Of a stretch of 64,000 bases of DNA, positions 1 through 11,650 are shown piece by piece (positions within the stretch are counted from its first letter, which is position 1; the number at the start of each line of letters is the position of its first letter). Position numbers and translations under genes: made by a program. Location of the stretch: contig CM067503.1 in NCBI GenBank assembly GCA_034509495.1, forward strand, positions 20,529,692 through 20,593,691, in the 5' to 3' direction. The DNA is from Acestrorhynchus altus (taxonomy: Eukaryota; Chordata; Actinopteri; Characiformes; Acestrorhynchidae). Under the pieces are notes generated by a model that worked only from the letters and a program-made list of their open reading frames with translations, was not told the DNA's origin and ran no database searches.

Positions 1-1021
1 TGTCCTGGAGTATCTGAGGTCCATCATCTATTATTTACCATCATGTCTGATTGAGGATGATGCGACAGTAGATTCTTAATCTGTCAGCCTTATGTATCTG
101 AACTCTTGTCATTGACTGTCATTAGCTGGTCTCTTATTGGACTAATCTAAATCTTTAGAAACCTTTAGAATAATCAGAGGATCCCCTTGATGCACATATA
201 GACATTATTTAAGAGATGTTAAACAGAGTTAGGAGTAACTTTTTGAAGGCCCTTTGAAGGTTTGGCTTAACCAGTGTTTGCCCCCAGTGTTTGAGTTTTT
301 TCTGTGGCATGATACCTCTGAATGGACAATCTGTGAGCTAGCAAGTTCATTCTAATTGAAACGCCTAAAATTATGTTTAGATTGGACAGGGCTGACCCAG
401 GGTTGACACCACTGTGTCAGAGAAGGTCCTCAGGAGTGCTCCCTGCATTATTTATGAGGCCGATGATCGCAGAGTCACGAGAGAACCTCTGGAGATGACA
501 GGTTGGCGAGCTGTACATGAAGTCAGCAGTGTGCAGGGTGAAGAGAAACTGTGCTAGGACCTTTTCTTGAGGCGCCCCTGTGCTGCTGACCACCTTGTCT
601 AAAAGACAGTCTCGAGTCCTCACATAATGTGGTCGGTTGGTAAGGTACTCCAGTATCCAGTTTGACAGGTTCACACCAACGTGTTCCAGGTTGTCCTTCA
701 GCAGCCCAGGCTGTATAATGTTAAAGGCATTGGAGAAGTCGAAGAAGAGGATCCTCACTGATATGACAAGAAAGCAGAACCTAATTGTGTATATTCGAAA
801 CACTGGCAGATTGAAGCAAGAGATTGACTTAGCAGATGAGTCCAAAATATGAACTTCATATATTGTTAAGGAGCTGTCATAGAATAAGAATATGTAAATG
901 ACTCAATTTTGACAAAATGTCATATTGAGTTGACACTCGGTTTTTAAGTACAATGTTCCTTTTAAGCTTATTTCTAATACCAGTGGATTTCTGTAAATGT
1001 GTTTTGCTATTATGTTTACAG
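1..1021 (+). other. ctdspl: ctdspl last intron (partial)
   Basis: Intronic DNA upstream of the terminal ctdspl exon. It ends in a pyrimidine-rich tract and an AG acceptor at 1020-1021. Apart from the LINE fragment at about 415-762 I see nothing recognisable in it. The upstream ctdspl exons lie outside the window. Confidence 0.75.
415..762 (-). mobile_element. LINE reverse-transcriptase fragment (CR1/Rex1-like)
   Basis: On the minus strand the frame reads FFDFSNAFNIIQP, then a stretch with SSTGAPQ and FLFTLHTADF, the order of RT motifs A and B in fish non-LTR elements. The following catalytic box reads FSRDSA where an aspartate pair is expected, so the copy is dead. It is a short piece with no visible 5' or 3' end. 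Assignment to CR1/Rex1 rests on motif resemblance only. Confidence 0.7.
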
Positions 1022-1147
1022 GTCCCAGTGCAGTCGTGGTTTGATGATATGACTGACACAGAGCTGCTGGACCTGCTGCCTCTTTTTGAGGGCCTGAGCA
1101 GAGAGGAGGACGTTTACAGTGTGCTACAGAGCCTGAGGGCCAGGTAG
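1022..1147 (+). CDS. ctdspl: CTD small phosphatase-like, last coding exon
   Basis: This terminal exon encodes 41 residues beginning VPVQSWFDDMTDTELLDL and ending SVLQSLRAR, then TAG. It matches the C-terminus of the SCP/CTDSP family of HAD-type (DxDx) phosphatases, which dephosphorylate the RNA polymerase II C-terminal domain and other phosphoserine targets. The catalytic motif is encoded by upstream exons outside the window. The residues FFEGLSRE-like and DDMTD fit CTDSPL better than CTDSP1 (which has an SDTELHDLLPFFEQLSR-type end) or CTDSP2. The exon follows an AG at 1020-1021, in phase 0. The neighbours vill and plcd1 downstream support the CTDSPL assignment because the three genes lie in this order at human 3p22. 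Confidence 0.9.
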   Translation, partial: VPVQSWFDDMTDTELLDLLPLFEGLSREEDVYSVLQSLRAR

Positions 1148-1685
1148 CACTGAGACTGGCACTGCCCTCTGCTGTTCTCTCCCATACACAGACACTCCAC
1201 CACTACCGTTCAGGCCAAGCCACCGTTCAAGCTGTGGCCTCTAGAAGGCGCCACTGTCTCACACAGTGGAGGACACAACTGTTTCTCACTTCACTGTACT
1301 CTGTGGACGGAATCCTCACCCGCCATTCAACAGTTTTTGGACCTTTTGCCAACAAGTGTCCCTGGCACGGGAAAGAAATGTATATAGTGTAAGTTTCTAA
1401 ATTTACCGCAGAACAAGAGGAAAAAATAATAAAAACAAATTAATTTTTGTACTGGAAACATAAGAGTTTACTATCCTAAAGCTCTATATATTTACCACAA
1501 ACAAAAGGGGGGTGCGGGGGGATCACAAAACAATCTATTTTTTTTTCCTTGGAGGGCGATGAAACGGCCGTAGCCAGTCAACCCTTTGGTTCATGCTATG
1601 CAGGCAGACTTGTCTTGATCACCAGTCGTTCCAACAACTGTGACTTTTCTCTTACCAAATAAAGTGCCTTCTGACTGTTGTTTTT
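1148..1685 (+). other. ctdspl: ctdspl 3' UTR with two poly(A) signals
   Basis: About 0.5 kb of non-coding sequence follows the TAG. AATAAA hexamers occur at 1428-1433 and 1658-1663. The second is followed by a GT-rich stretch (CTGACTGTTGTTTTT) typical of a downstream element, so cleavage is most likely near 1680. Confidence 0.6.
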
Positions 1686-2608
1686 ACGAGGATATCAATT
1701 ACATTTTTATATGCTGCATATTTACAAAGAACGCAAAACCTTTAAACAAACATTTACTGTAATCCTGAGTGAATAGGAGAGCCTTCATTTTAAAACTTTA
1801 TTAATGATGATGACATTTCTGAGTGATTTCAAACTAGTCCTCATTGATCTAAATTAATCACCATTGGACAAAGACTGGTGCCATTATTCAGACTCTCTGA
1901 CTCTTTTGGAAGAATAGTATGAAGGAATTGTGTCAATGGAGGAAAGCAATGATCTATTACTTTGCTGAAATTTGCTGAATGATATGTAATGTGAATCTAG
2001 CTACTGTTAATCAACTCTCCAAATACAGGACAATTCGATATGAGTATTTAACTTCGTCAGAATAAAAGATGCAATTAATATCCGAAATGACTTGCAGGCT
2101 ATTTTCTGGTAAAGACCTTTTAGAAATATGAAACAGTGCACTCGTTTTTAATGCACTCTTAAAATGGAACATTTTTGATACACAACAATGTAGTTGGAAG
2201 TTAAGGGTATGAATAGCATGGCAATATTTGGCTTCTCTTATCTGCACTGGTTGTCTTGAGTGCTGTCAAGCCTACCCCTTTAATTTGGGTACGCAGAAGC
2301 TACCAGCTGTACCAGATCAATAGAACGATGTTAAGAGGTTTGGGCAAATTTAAAGACATTTCCAGCAGTACTGAATAAATAATCCCAAGTTTTTATTTAT
2401 TTATTTATTTTTGCTGTGTTGATTTCAGACATCCCCTGCTACCAAGCAAATACGTTCTTCCCTAAATTCTTCTCTGTTCCTTTATAGATGTAAGACCACT
2501 TAGTCAAGCCCCAGAAAAAGAAGAGTTCTTGGAAATCACTGCATCAGTATTATGCATCAATTGCCATGATATTCATGTTCACGATGCATGTAAATCTTTG
2601 ACTAGAGC
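1686..2608. other. intergenic, no recognised feature
   Basis: AT-rich DNA between ctdspl and the Tc1 element. It has a short TTTA run near 2394-2411. No reading frame or repeat family is recognised. Confidence 0.6.
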
Positions 2609-2610
2609 TA

Positions 2611-4043
2611 CAGTGGAGGAAACGAGTATTTGATCCCTCACTGATTTGGAAAGTTTGTACTCTGACAAATAATTAAACAGTCTATGATTTTTATGCTGGC
2701 TTCATTTTCACAGTGAGAGATGGAAACGAGAGAGACATTTCATTGAAGGAAATACGTATTTGATCCCCTAAAAACCGTGACTAATGTTGGCTCCCACAGA
2801 CCACTGACACACACTAATCTCAGTGAAGTTGTTACCTGCATGAGAGACCTGTCCCAATTTGTCACCTGTATAAAAGGCCACCTGCCAACAGACTCAGTGA
2901 CACTCCAACGTCTCCACCATGGGCAAGACTAAAGAGCTATCTATAGATGCCAGGGTCAGGTTGTTGACCTACACACGGCTGGAATGGGCTACAAAGCCAT
3001 AAGTAAGAAGCTGGATGAGAAGGTGACAACTGCTGGTGCAATTATTCGGAAGTGGAAGAAGTACAAAATTACTGTCAATCGACCTAGGCCTGGAGCTCCA
3101 TGCAAGATATCACCTTGTGGAGTCTCATTGATCAAGACAAAGGTTACAAATCAGCCAAGAACTACATGGGAGGAGCTGGTTAATGATCTCAAGGCAGCTG
3201 GGACTACACTGAGACGTAATGGTTTAAAATCCTGCAGTGCACGCTAGGTTCCTCTGCTCAAGAAGGCTCACGTCCAGGCCCGCCTCAAGTTTGCCAGTGA
3301 ACATATTAATCACTCTGAGAGAAAGTGGGAGAAGGGGCTGTGGTCAGATGAGACCAAAATTGAGTTTTTGGCCTCAACGTGTTTGGAGGAAGAAAAATAC
3401 CGAATTTGACCTTAAGAACACCATCCTCACTGTCAAGCATGATGGTGGAAGTATTATGTTTTGGGTGTGTTTTTCTTCCAAGGGCACAGGCCAACTTCAC
3501 CACATTGACAGGAAGATGAATGGGGCCATCGCAAAAATCCTGGGTGACAAACTCCTTGCCTCTGCCAGGGCACTGAAAATGGGTCGTGGATGGGTCTTCC
3601 AGCAAGACAACAACCTAAAAACACATACAGCCAAGGAAACAAAGGAGTGGCTCCATGAGAAGCATATCAAGGTCATGGAATGGCCTAGCCAGTCTAGGCC
3701 ATTGAAAATCTATGGAGAGAGCTGAAGCTTTCCAAATGCATGCCTAAAAACCTTAAGGATTTGGAGATGATCTGCAGAGAGGAGTGGGCCAAAATTACTA
3801 CTGAAGTGTGCTGTACTTGCCAACAAGGGTTTTGCCACCAAGTATTAAATGATGTTTTACTAGGGGGTCAAATAATTTCCTTCAATGAAATTCAGATTCA
3901 TTTCTATTTTTTCATTTCATGTAATTTTCTCATTTTGTTCTTAAGACATTCTATGTGTCACTGTTAAACCTGGCAAAAAATGTTTTGTTTTGTATAAAAA
4001 TTTTTAAAGTCAGTGAGGGATCAAATACTTATTTCCTCCACTG
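2611..4043 (+). mobile_element. Tc1-like transposon, near full length, dead
   Basis: The element is 1,433 bp and flanked by TA dinucleotides (2609-2610, 4044-4045), the normal Tc1/mariner target duplication. Both ends read CAGTGGAGGAAA inward and stay near-identical for about 33 bp. A second inner copy of the terminal motif (AAGGAAATACGTATTTGA near 2740, inverted partner near 3865-3895) gives the IR/DR architecture. The transposase starts at 2919 (MGKTKELS) but shifts frame near 2978, stops at 3245-3247 and shifts again in the catalytic core. WSDETK (about 3343), the second aspartate as QQDN (about 3600) and the tail EEWAKI remain readable. The DLNPIE region near the third catalytic residue is scrambled. 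Cannot be autonomous. Confidence 0.93.
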
Positions 4044-4045
4044 TA

Positions 4046-5320
4046 TACTTGGAGCAGTTTCTGATTTTATAATGAAGCATTTAGTATAACCAAAACTTGA
4101 AAATTCACATATTTTACTGCAGGTCTTCTTGCATTTTTATCAAATCAAGTGAGGATTACACCAGTTTCTGGTAGAGTTCCTGTTCATTTTCATCCTGTCT
4201 TCTAACAACTTTGTACTTCACGTGAGGAAAACAAAGCACTGACCCTTTCACTTTCCAGGATGACAACTACAGTGTGTAGAGGTCCACATTTGTGCTTGAC
4301 CAGTTCAACAAAAATAATGGAGCACTGAGATACGATGACTTACCTACCTTATCACTCTCTTCTGGAACAGCAGGTGAAGTGCTGAAATGTTGTGCTCCTA
4401 GGATGTAAAAGAGTGGACTAAAATGGACTGGAACTCTCTCAGAGAGCGACTGGCTTTACTCGTATTATTAAAGCAAGGGAATGTGAAACCAGTTACTAGA
4501 GAAGAAGTGGTGTGAGAGTATTTTTTTCCGAAGAGCATAAAGTCCTTAAATTGTGCTTGTGGTCTGATCTCTAAGGCTTATTCTTACAAGGGTCTACTGG
4601 GATCTGTCAGAGAAGATTGTTGAGGATAAATTTACTGCTGTGTTCTCAGACCCGTGCCTTGTTCAAATTCGAGGTTGTAAAAGTGTGGTTCTGCACAATG
4701 AGTGTCCAACAACAGAATGGGTGGCCCCAGAAAGAAAAAGTTAATAAGCAAACATTTCGTTTCTTGCTTGATTTGACATGAACTTTAAGCCCATCAGTTT
4801 CCTAGCAACCACTGGGAAATCAGCTGTGTCTGTCAAGGGAATGTCAAGACAGATTTAGAGGTAATAAGTTCTTCTCTGTGGTCTTTACCTTTGATGTAGG
4901 TGTATGCTTTGGAGGAGGAGATCGGAGGTAAGAAAAAGACTAGGATATATTGCAGTGTATCATTTACAACCATCAGTACAAGAAACTGCAACTTTCTTTT
5001 TATCCTGTGACAACACCTTTGAAAAGGTGTAGGACTGGTTCAGATGTTGACTTTTTTGTGTGAACAGAATTACACTGAGCAGCTGTAATGGGATCAAGTC
5101 ATAAAAACATGCTTTATGTTCAAAAATGATATAGTGAAAGAATTGGGAAGATGCAACAAGAGGGGCTTTCTCGGAAATTTGAAAATGTATGTATTTATGT
5201 GTCCACTGATCCACTTCATCTCGGGCAAGTCATGATTGGTCCAGAAGCTGCCTGGAATCATTGGACATAACAGCAGTTCATCAAAGGGTAATACACACAC
5301 ACTGGTTCACACTTACTCTT
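4046..5320. other. intergenic, no recognised feature
   Basis: Unique-looking sequence with only short reading frames. I see no protein similarity, RNA gene or transposon end. A vague coding-like composition near 4250-4500 has no family I can name. Confidence 0.5.
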
Positions 5321-5324
5321 GCAA

Positions 5325-5425
5325 GGCTGGAGGAAATCCAGACGAAGAACATAGAGAACACGCACACACACAACTCCTCACAGGGGCCGGAGTGGGAATT
5401 GAACCCACAACCCCAGGCTTCTAAA
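5325..5425 (-). repeat. dispersed fish repeat with tRNA-like B-box
   Basis: The minus strand carries GGGTTCAATTCCCACTCC (about 5391-5408), which resembles a pol III B-box in a T-arm. The neighbouring segment (CTCCTCACAG, GGAGGAAATCC) resembles a common dispersed fish repeat. No complete cloverleaf can be drawn, so this is not a tRNA gene. Confidence 0.45.
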
Positions 5426-5477
5426 ACATTTAAGCAGATTATCCTGTAATACAAACTTCTCAGGTTTTGTAGAAATA

Positions 5478-5562
5478 AGCTAATTAGTTGAAACCGGTCT
5501 GTTGGAAAGCTCTAAAATAAGCAGGGTAGGGGTGCCTCTAGGACCAAGGTTGAGAAACAGTG
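5478..5562. repeat. hAT-type MITE, one half
   Basis: The segment ends GGTTGAGAAACAGTG, the inverted form of the CAGTGTTTCTCAACC terminus seen complete at 63533-63688. It includes the internal AGGGGTGCCTC. Only the right half is present. Confidence 0.6.
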
Positions 5563-5754
5563 CACTGCTCTATGTGGACATTCTATTTTACAAATGTCTA
5601 TAATGGCTATCGATGATCTTAATCTTAGAAATATATTTAGTCATTTTAATTGTAATTTGAGCAGGGGAAACTAAAATGATTGCATAAGTGTGTAAACATA
5701 CATAAATACAGTACATGACAAAAAAGAAATCTATCTATCTATCTATTTTAAGCA

Positions 5755-6115
5755 ACTGCTTAAGCTGGTCAAGCTGTTTACATTTGGTTGAACAGCATAA
5801 TTATTGACCAACATAAGGGTTGTTTTAAGTTGAGTTTGACTTAAGCTGGTCTACATGCATTATAAACCTGACCAAGCTAAACAAACAGTATTACCAAGAT
5901 TGACCACATTGTGCGACCAGCATGACCAAGCTGGTCAACCAATATGAACAAGTGTGACCAAAATCGAATTCAACATACATTACACTGGCAAATAGCTGGT
6001 GAACCTGCTAACCTACCATCATAGACTTATGCTGATGTCTGGATGACCAATTTGTCAACCACCCTGACCATCAAATGCCAGCACATACCATCTGAAACCA
6101 GCTATCTGGGTTTTG
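5755..6115. repeat. degenerate GACCAGCATGACCAAGCTGGTC-type repeat
   Basis: About 360 bp are built from scattered, diverged copies of AAGCTGGTC and its complement GACCAGC/GACCAAGC. This gives an imperfectly palindromic block typical of fish foldback DNA repeats. The hAT element begins 15 bp after it. Confidence 0.55.
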
Positions 6116-6129
6116 ATCTGGATCAGGAA

Positions 6130-7404
6130 TAGGGTTGCAAAGGGGCAGAAAATTTCCAGTAAATTTCCAGAAACTTTCCATGGGAAGTTCAGCCGGGGAA
6201 TTTTGGAAATATTGAAAGGAAAGGAAATGAAATGAGCCCCTATCACGAAATGGCCCCTTCCTGAGCCTCATCCACATCCTCCATGTTCCCCTCCTCAACA
6301 TCATCCTCCTCTTCCTCCGCCTCCTCCTCAGTGTCACTGTCCAGCCTTGTTGAAGGTGTCTCTTTGAGTCTTTCAGTAGAAGATTAAGAGTATGGGCAGC
6401 ACAGACAATGGTTGTTATATGAGGGTCGGTCTCCTCCACGTGTGCCCAGGCAACCTTCATGTTTGGTGCATTGTCAGTGACAAGTGCAAAAGCCTCTGGT
6501 CCAAGGTCATTAATAACTTTTGTAAGTCGCTCTGGATAAGGGCGTCTGCTATATGCCATAAATGTAAATATAAATGTAACTGCTTCCAGCTTCCATCAGC
6601 AATCTAGGGGCCTGTGTGTCTGTTGTCCTTTGTGTCTGTGCCCTTGTAGAATACAGGTTGAGGGGTGGTGACAATGTAGTTGATAATTCCTTGTCCGTGA
6701 ACATTTGACCACACATCAGAGATGACTGGAAGACAGTCTGCTTTGATAAGGGTTTGCTTGACCTTTGTTTGCACTCTGTTAAACTCATTATCCAGCAAAT
6801 GAGTAGATAGCGCATGCCTGGTTTGGGGGGGTGTATGGTGGCCAGACAATATTCAAAAATCTCTTCCAGTACTCACATGGCAGCATCAGGGGTGAGCCAG
6901 TTGCATAGCTCGCACGAGCATAACACATACAACAGTAGCTTGTGTGAAATGCTTCCACACATCAGATGGCAAACGTGGCATATTTCTGTAGAATAAAATA
7001 AAAAAACAAAAAAGCTTGTAAAAACACTAATGCAATGGTTTGAACAGAAATATAGTTGGCTAAACAACTGGAATGGTCTTCAAGATATTTTACAAGTGAT
7101 GTATAAATTTTTGTTTGGTTACAGAAAACCGTCTTGCAGAAGAAACAGCATCACATTGGAGGTAGCTATAATAAGCTAGCCTCTTAGCACCTAACTTACC
7201 AGCTAGCTATACTGTATGAATACATTTTTTATTGAATTTTTGCATGTTAAACAGTAATACTATTATAGATCAAATATATTTATTCCATAATATAATAAAA
7301 AAAAGAACTTACTTGACTTTATATAATCTTCAGGCTCAACTGTGTAGCTTCAATAGTCTTGTGCTTTCGGCTCAAAAGTGTGGCCTCCAGGGTTTGCAAC
7401 CCTA
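6130..7404 (-). mobile_element. hAT transposon, internally deleted, with target duplications
   Basis: Both ends carry the 12-bp inverted terminus TAGGGTTGCAAA. The flanks are ATCAGGAA (6122-6129) and ATCAGCAA (7405-7412), an 8-bp target duplication with one mismatch, as expected for hAT insertions. The minus strand encodes transposase pieces: LPSDVWKHFTQ (BED-finger region, near 6970), DVWSNVHGQGIINYIV (about 6715-6670) and, after an interruption, VINDLG...FALVTDNAPNMK and CAAHTLNLLLKD (about 6510-6380). At 1.28 kb it is too short for a full transposase gene, the frame is broken, and a foreign tail sits inside it. Confidence 0.9.
6517..6580 (+). mobile_element. L2-type LINE/SINE 3' tail nested in hAT
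   Basis: The segment CTTTTGTAAGTCGCTCTGGA...GGCGTCTGCT followed by AAATGTAAATATAAATG is the conserved 3' tail of fish L2 LINEs, shared by some tRNA-derived SINEs. It splits the hAT transposase frame, so it arrived after the hAT insertion. Other copies are at 13976, 61990-62272 and 63897. Confidence 0.8.
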
Positions 7405-7412
7405 ATCAGCAA

Positions 7413-8409
7413 TAACTATTACAATTATTTTTAAATACATTTCTCTCATCTGCAGTTTTGAGACAGTGATGTGCAGAAAAAAGTGACAGGGTGGTCTTTT
7501 TTCACTGTTTGTGAGCTGGACGGCACTTTCAGATAGCCCAAAGTATTTGTACAAGCACCGTGTCCCTTGTAACATTTCTTTAATATGTTTTTTATTGCAT
7601 TTCATATTAAATTCAGCTTTTATATGAATCCATTATTAGTGTCCCCTCAATACTGGTGAGCTGTATAAAAACAACCCCCACCTGTGTCCTGTGCGACTAA
7701 GGGGCTTTCAGCAATTCAGTGTGTGATTAAAGATGAGGGTTTAAACTTATTAATTAGGGAGCATTTGTCACTCACTAATCAGCATTAGTTATAAACTGAA
7801 GGGCTTTTGAGAAGTCTCTGATTTCAATCCAAGAGGCTCCTCACTCAGTCTGTCCATCTGCTGGAGGAAAAGGGCTTAATGAGAGCCCTCTCTGGAGCCC
7901 CTCAAACACTCTCCCTATTAAACCATTCCTGGAAAAGGGAGAGAACATTTTACAGTTGTGATCAGAGACACAGCCTGGACACACCAAGACGACTGTCTCT
8001 TCTCTCTGTACAGTAACACTGACAATGACATTAATACATCAGAATTAAAGGGCACATATCACTTTTTAAAAACCAGAACAGTGTACAGTGTAGTGTAGAA
8101 GTTCTATTCAAGTTTAAAAATGTATTAAAAATTAAAACAGGACATATATTTCTTTTGTGCTGTCACCAAAAGCTATTTTTTAAATGCAATGACAAAAGGA
8201 CAGGATAGTTATCCCAGAGGACAGCTTGGGCGCACCCACACCTGTACAGTGTTATCTTGTAAGTGAGGTTGTAGGCAATATCCACATTTTTGGGTGGAAT
8301 TCAATATCAACCGTGTTTACAGGCTACATGAAACATTTGTTTTCCACCAAAAAGGTAAGGGACATTTTCTACGATACCAGCTCCTTAATACAAAGGAAAC
8401 GAAAGTCCA
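7413..8409. other. upstream region of vill
   Basis: About 1 kb of non-repetitive sequence before the TATA box. It includes a homeodomain-type AT-rich stretch (TTAATTAGGGAG near 7750). I see no open frame of interest; it is a plausible place for vill regulatory elements, but this is inference from position. Confidence 0.4.
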
Positions 8410-8418
8410 TATATAAAG
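8410..8418 (+). promoter_or_regulatory. vill: candidate vill TATA box
   Basis: TATATAAAG lies about 25-30 bp before a probable transcription start near 8440 and about 180 bp before a good splice donor. No other strong TATA motif sits so well placed. No initiator can be fixed by eye. Confidence 0.45.
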
Positions 8419-8439
8419 CCATTTAAGAGCAGGGCTTGT

Positions 8440-8597
8440 GTGTGTACACAGGTGTGTGCTTACCTGGGTGGAGAGATGGACAGAAACACACCCAAACTGG
8501 CAAAGAGAGCCTGAGAGGGAAGTGGCCACTGCTGAGATTCTGATTTACAGACAGGTGCGGCCAACAGGACAGCGTGAGGCTCTGTGTGGATTGAAAG
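8440..8597 (+). other. vill: putative noncoding first exon of vill
   Basis: A GC-richer block downstream of the TATA motif ends in GAAAG|GTAAGAG, a strong donor. vill coding starts only 12 nt into the exon that begins at 12216, so at least one upstream 5' UTR exon must exist. This is the best candidate seen. The exon limits are inferred. Confidence 0.4.
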
Positions 8598-10084
8598 GTA
8601 AGAGATTCCCATATGAACAATTTCTTTTTTGTGTAGTATTGGGAATTAATTACATGCATAATTTTGGTATATTTTCAGGTTTCTGTTGACATTGTCACAG
8701 TCTGTCACAGTCACAGACGTTGTCACAGTCTTTATCTATGTTGACGTTTTAATTCCTTTCACCCCAATTATATTAGTTACTTAGGGTGCTAATCTTCTAG
8801 TTAAACTACTATTTAGGCTACTTAAGTACTTGTCATACGTTTTGTCCTTTTGTTGAATGTGCAGCAGAACTATCAGAAATGGCCTAGTCTTTGTGCAGAA
8901 GGAATGATGTGTGTGTGTGTGTTTGTGTGTGTGTGTTGATGGTGGGGGGAAGTAAGCCAAGTAATTCATTAAGCCTTGTGTAAATGCCTCTAAGTGGCAC
9001 CTATTGTTAAGCACTGAGTCAATACATACTGCCAGCTAATTGAACAGCAAACCTGTCTTTCCACACGGGGTGTACACAGAACATACTCTGCACTCTTTAT
9101 TCATCGTGCATGTACATCAGAGAAGAATCTGTTTGCTTACCAAACCTTCAAATAAAGGTCTTATGGGCCGAAAGCAGCATTGTTTCCTCTTTATGGAAAT
9201 GCGAGACTTCAGTTATTGGTCTGGGTGATCTTAAAATACAATACTTTTATGATTTTAATATTCTGGAATAGGGTTCTATTACAGGTAGTTAATAACACCG
9301 TGACAGCTCCTTCTGACTTTTTTTCTATTGCTGACACTTTACGAATGAACAAGTTATATATTTTAAATTGTACTGTATGCTTTGTCTGTACAAGAGGTGT
9401 GACACATAGTGTAACCCATTAAATCTCACCATATACTACAATACCAATCACTCACAGGGTATCAGAGCCTGTGTTTGCTGTGTATGAGTAAGCGCTTTAT
9501 CTGATGTGGCCTTCAGCTGAATTCCAGAGCTGAAATGGTTTCAATTTGGGGTGGTGCCTGTGTCCTACATCCTGCTGGGATCCGTTATGGAGTGTCAAAT
9601 CACCATCCAGCATCAACCAACTTTCGAAATTACTCGATTGAGATGAATAGATCACAATTACTTAATCAAGGTCTTTCACTGTACTTTCATTTGGCAACTG
9701 AGAAATATGCAGCATGATGTATTTGATCATTTACATACACTTCAGTTGCTTAGATACTTCCATATGTCTGTTTCTTATGCCGTGACAATGAGGATTATAG
9801 AGACTCGATATGTTTATAACTACATGCCTACATTTTCTGAAATCTGAGTCATGTTCTGTTTGTGCTTTGAAAACCATTACCTGGCTTTGGTCTAGGCCTC
9901 TTCTTGTGTATTACATACATCGCTGACTTCTTGGACATTAAAGGCCATTCCATTCATTTTTAAAAGAGTTTAATTAAATTACATTTAAGATGTAAACAGT
10001 GTCTTTCAGAGTGGGTTTGGCGAAACCCTCTGGAGATAGGAAATCGGGTCGCAGTGTCTCCAACCCAAATATTTTACAAAAGTA
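8598..10084. other. vill intron 1, first part
   Basis: Mostly unique AT-rich sequence. It holds a short GT microsatellite (8908-8936). No coding exon or transposon recognised. Confidence 0.5.
8908..8936. repeat. (GT)n microsatellite
   Basis: A GT run interrupted once by TTT. Confidence 0.9.
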
Positions 10085-10912
10085 TATATACAAGTCTACA
10101 AGTCTTTTTGAGTATGATGCTTCAAGCTTGGCACACCTGTTTTTTGGGAAGTTCCTCCCATTCTTCTTTGTAGAACCTCTCAAGCTCCATCATTTGAAGG
10201 AGGAGCATCAGTGCAGAGCCATTTTTAGATATTTCCAGAGATGTTAAATCAAGTTCAAGTTGCTGGAAGATAAACCTTCATCCCAGTCTGTGGTCCAGAG
10301 TGCTGTGGAGCAGGTTATCATCAAAGATGTCTCTGTACATTGCTGTAGACCTGATGCTTGGCATTCAGTCCAAAAAGTTAAATCTTTTTGTGTCTCATGG
10401 TCCTTTTGGTGCTTTTTGGCAGCCTGCAGACAGGCTGTCATGTGCCTTTTACTGGGCAGTGGCTTCTGTCTGGCCACTCTACTACAGAGGGCTGATGGGT
10501 TCAGTGCTGCAGAAAAGCTTGTCTTTCTCTCCACAGAGCAATGTTGGACCTCTGTCAGAGTGACCTTTGGGTTCTTGGTCACCTTCCTAACTAAGGCCCT
10601 ACTGCTCCAGCTCTATGAATAGTCCTGTTGGTTCTAAACTTCTTCCAAATTACAGATGATTGTGGCTACTGTATGTCCAATCAACTGAATTGACCACAGA
10701 TGTACTCCAATCAAGCTGTAGAAACATCTGAAGGATGATCAGCGAAAACAAGATGCACCTGAGCTCAATTTTGAGTGTCATGGCAAAGTCTGTGAATACT
10801 TACGTACATGTTATAGATTTGTGTTTTAATTTTTAATAAAGTTGCAAAGGTTTCGAACAAACTTTTCAGACTTTGTCATTGTGGGGTACTCACTGTGGGT
10901 AGAATTTCGAGG
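10085..10912 (-). mobile_element. Tc1-like transposon relic (salmonid-type family)
   Basis: The minus-strand frame at 10582-10244 reads MTKNPKVTLTEVQ...KPLPSKRHMTACL, matching the DNA-binding to catalytic transition of Tc1 transposases of a family common in teleosts. The segment 10800-10905 (GTGAATACTTACGT, ACTTTGTCATTGTGGGGTA) resembles that family's terminal region. The middle of the catalytic domain is deleted and the far end is missing. It lies in vill intron 1, opposite to vill. Confidence 0.8.
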
Positions 10913-10959
10913 AAAATAAATAAATAAATAAAAGAATCTCATCGACCCAGCAGGTTGAC

Positions 10960-11650
10960 AGGTATCTGCTCCTGAGCGGAGGAAAATGTGGAGCACTACC
11001 AGCACTATCACTCCTACTTACAAAGGAACCTGCATGTTTCTGTACAAACTGTTAGAACCAGATTCCATGAGGGTGACTCCATACTCACTTCCCAGCACTG
11101 TGCAGCTTGATTGGCATTCACTAGCGGACCGTGTCTGTGGAGGCATGTTCTTGGAGGGTTGCACAAACCTGTGACAGCTAATAGTAGCCTGAATACTGTG
11201 AGGTACTGAGATGAAATCCTCAGAGCCATTGTCAGACCTTACACTGGCCCTGGGCACCTCCTGATACAGGACAATGCCCGGTCTCATGTGGCCAGAGTGT
11301 GTAGGCAGTTCCTGAACAATGAAAACATAGATGCCATTGATTAGACCTCACATTCCCCAAGAAATGAATCCAAATGAGAACCTCTGGGACTTCATGTATT
11401 TGTGTCTCAGATGCCACCAAGCTGATGCTCTGGTCCAGGTCTGGGAGGACATCCTCCAAGATGCAATGTGGTATCTCATCTAGAGCATGTCCAGATGTTC
11501 AAGAAATGCTTACAGGCGTGTTTTGGCCATACACACTACTGGGTAACATTATGCACTGCTGTACTGAAGTTCGTGGAAAATGGATGAGCCTTTATGAAAT
11601 GAGATTTCAATGTTTTACTTTGAAACCTAATTGTTTGCCATCAATTTGAG
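10960..11650 (+). mobile_element. second Tc1-like relic of a different family
   Basis: Plus-strand frames contain ILRAIV, then LLIQDNARSHVARVCRQFL (about 11260-11320) with the second catalytic aspartate, and MNPNENLWDFM (about 11365-11400) near the third. Later ALVQVWEDILQDAMW matches the transposase C-terminus. Frames are broken by stops and a shift. Only the C-terminal half is clear; the left limit is approximate and no inverted termini are seen. Confidence 0.75.

Noticed and set aside
5391..5408. T-arm-like sequence suggesting a tRNA gene
   Set aside because: No acceptor stem, D-arm or anticodon arm can be formed; it belongs to a dispersed repeat.
10260..10622. 120-codon plus-strand frame
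   Set aside because: Antisense shadow of a dead Tc1-like transposase.
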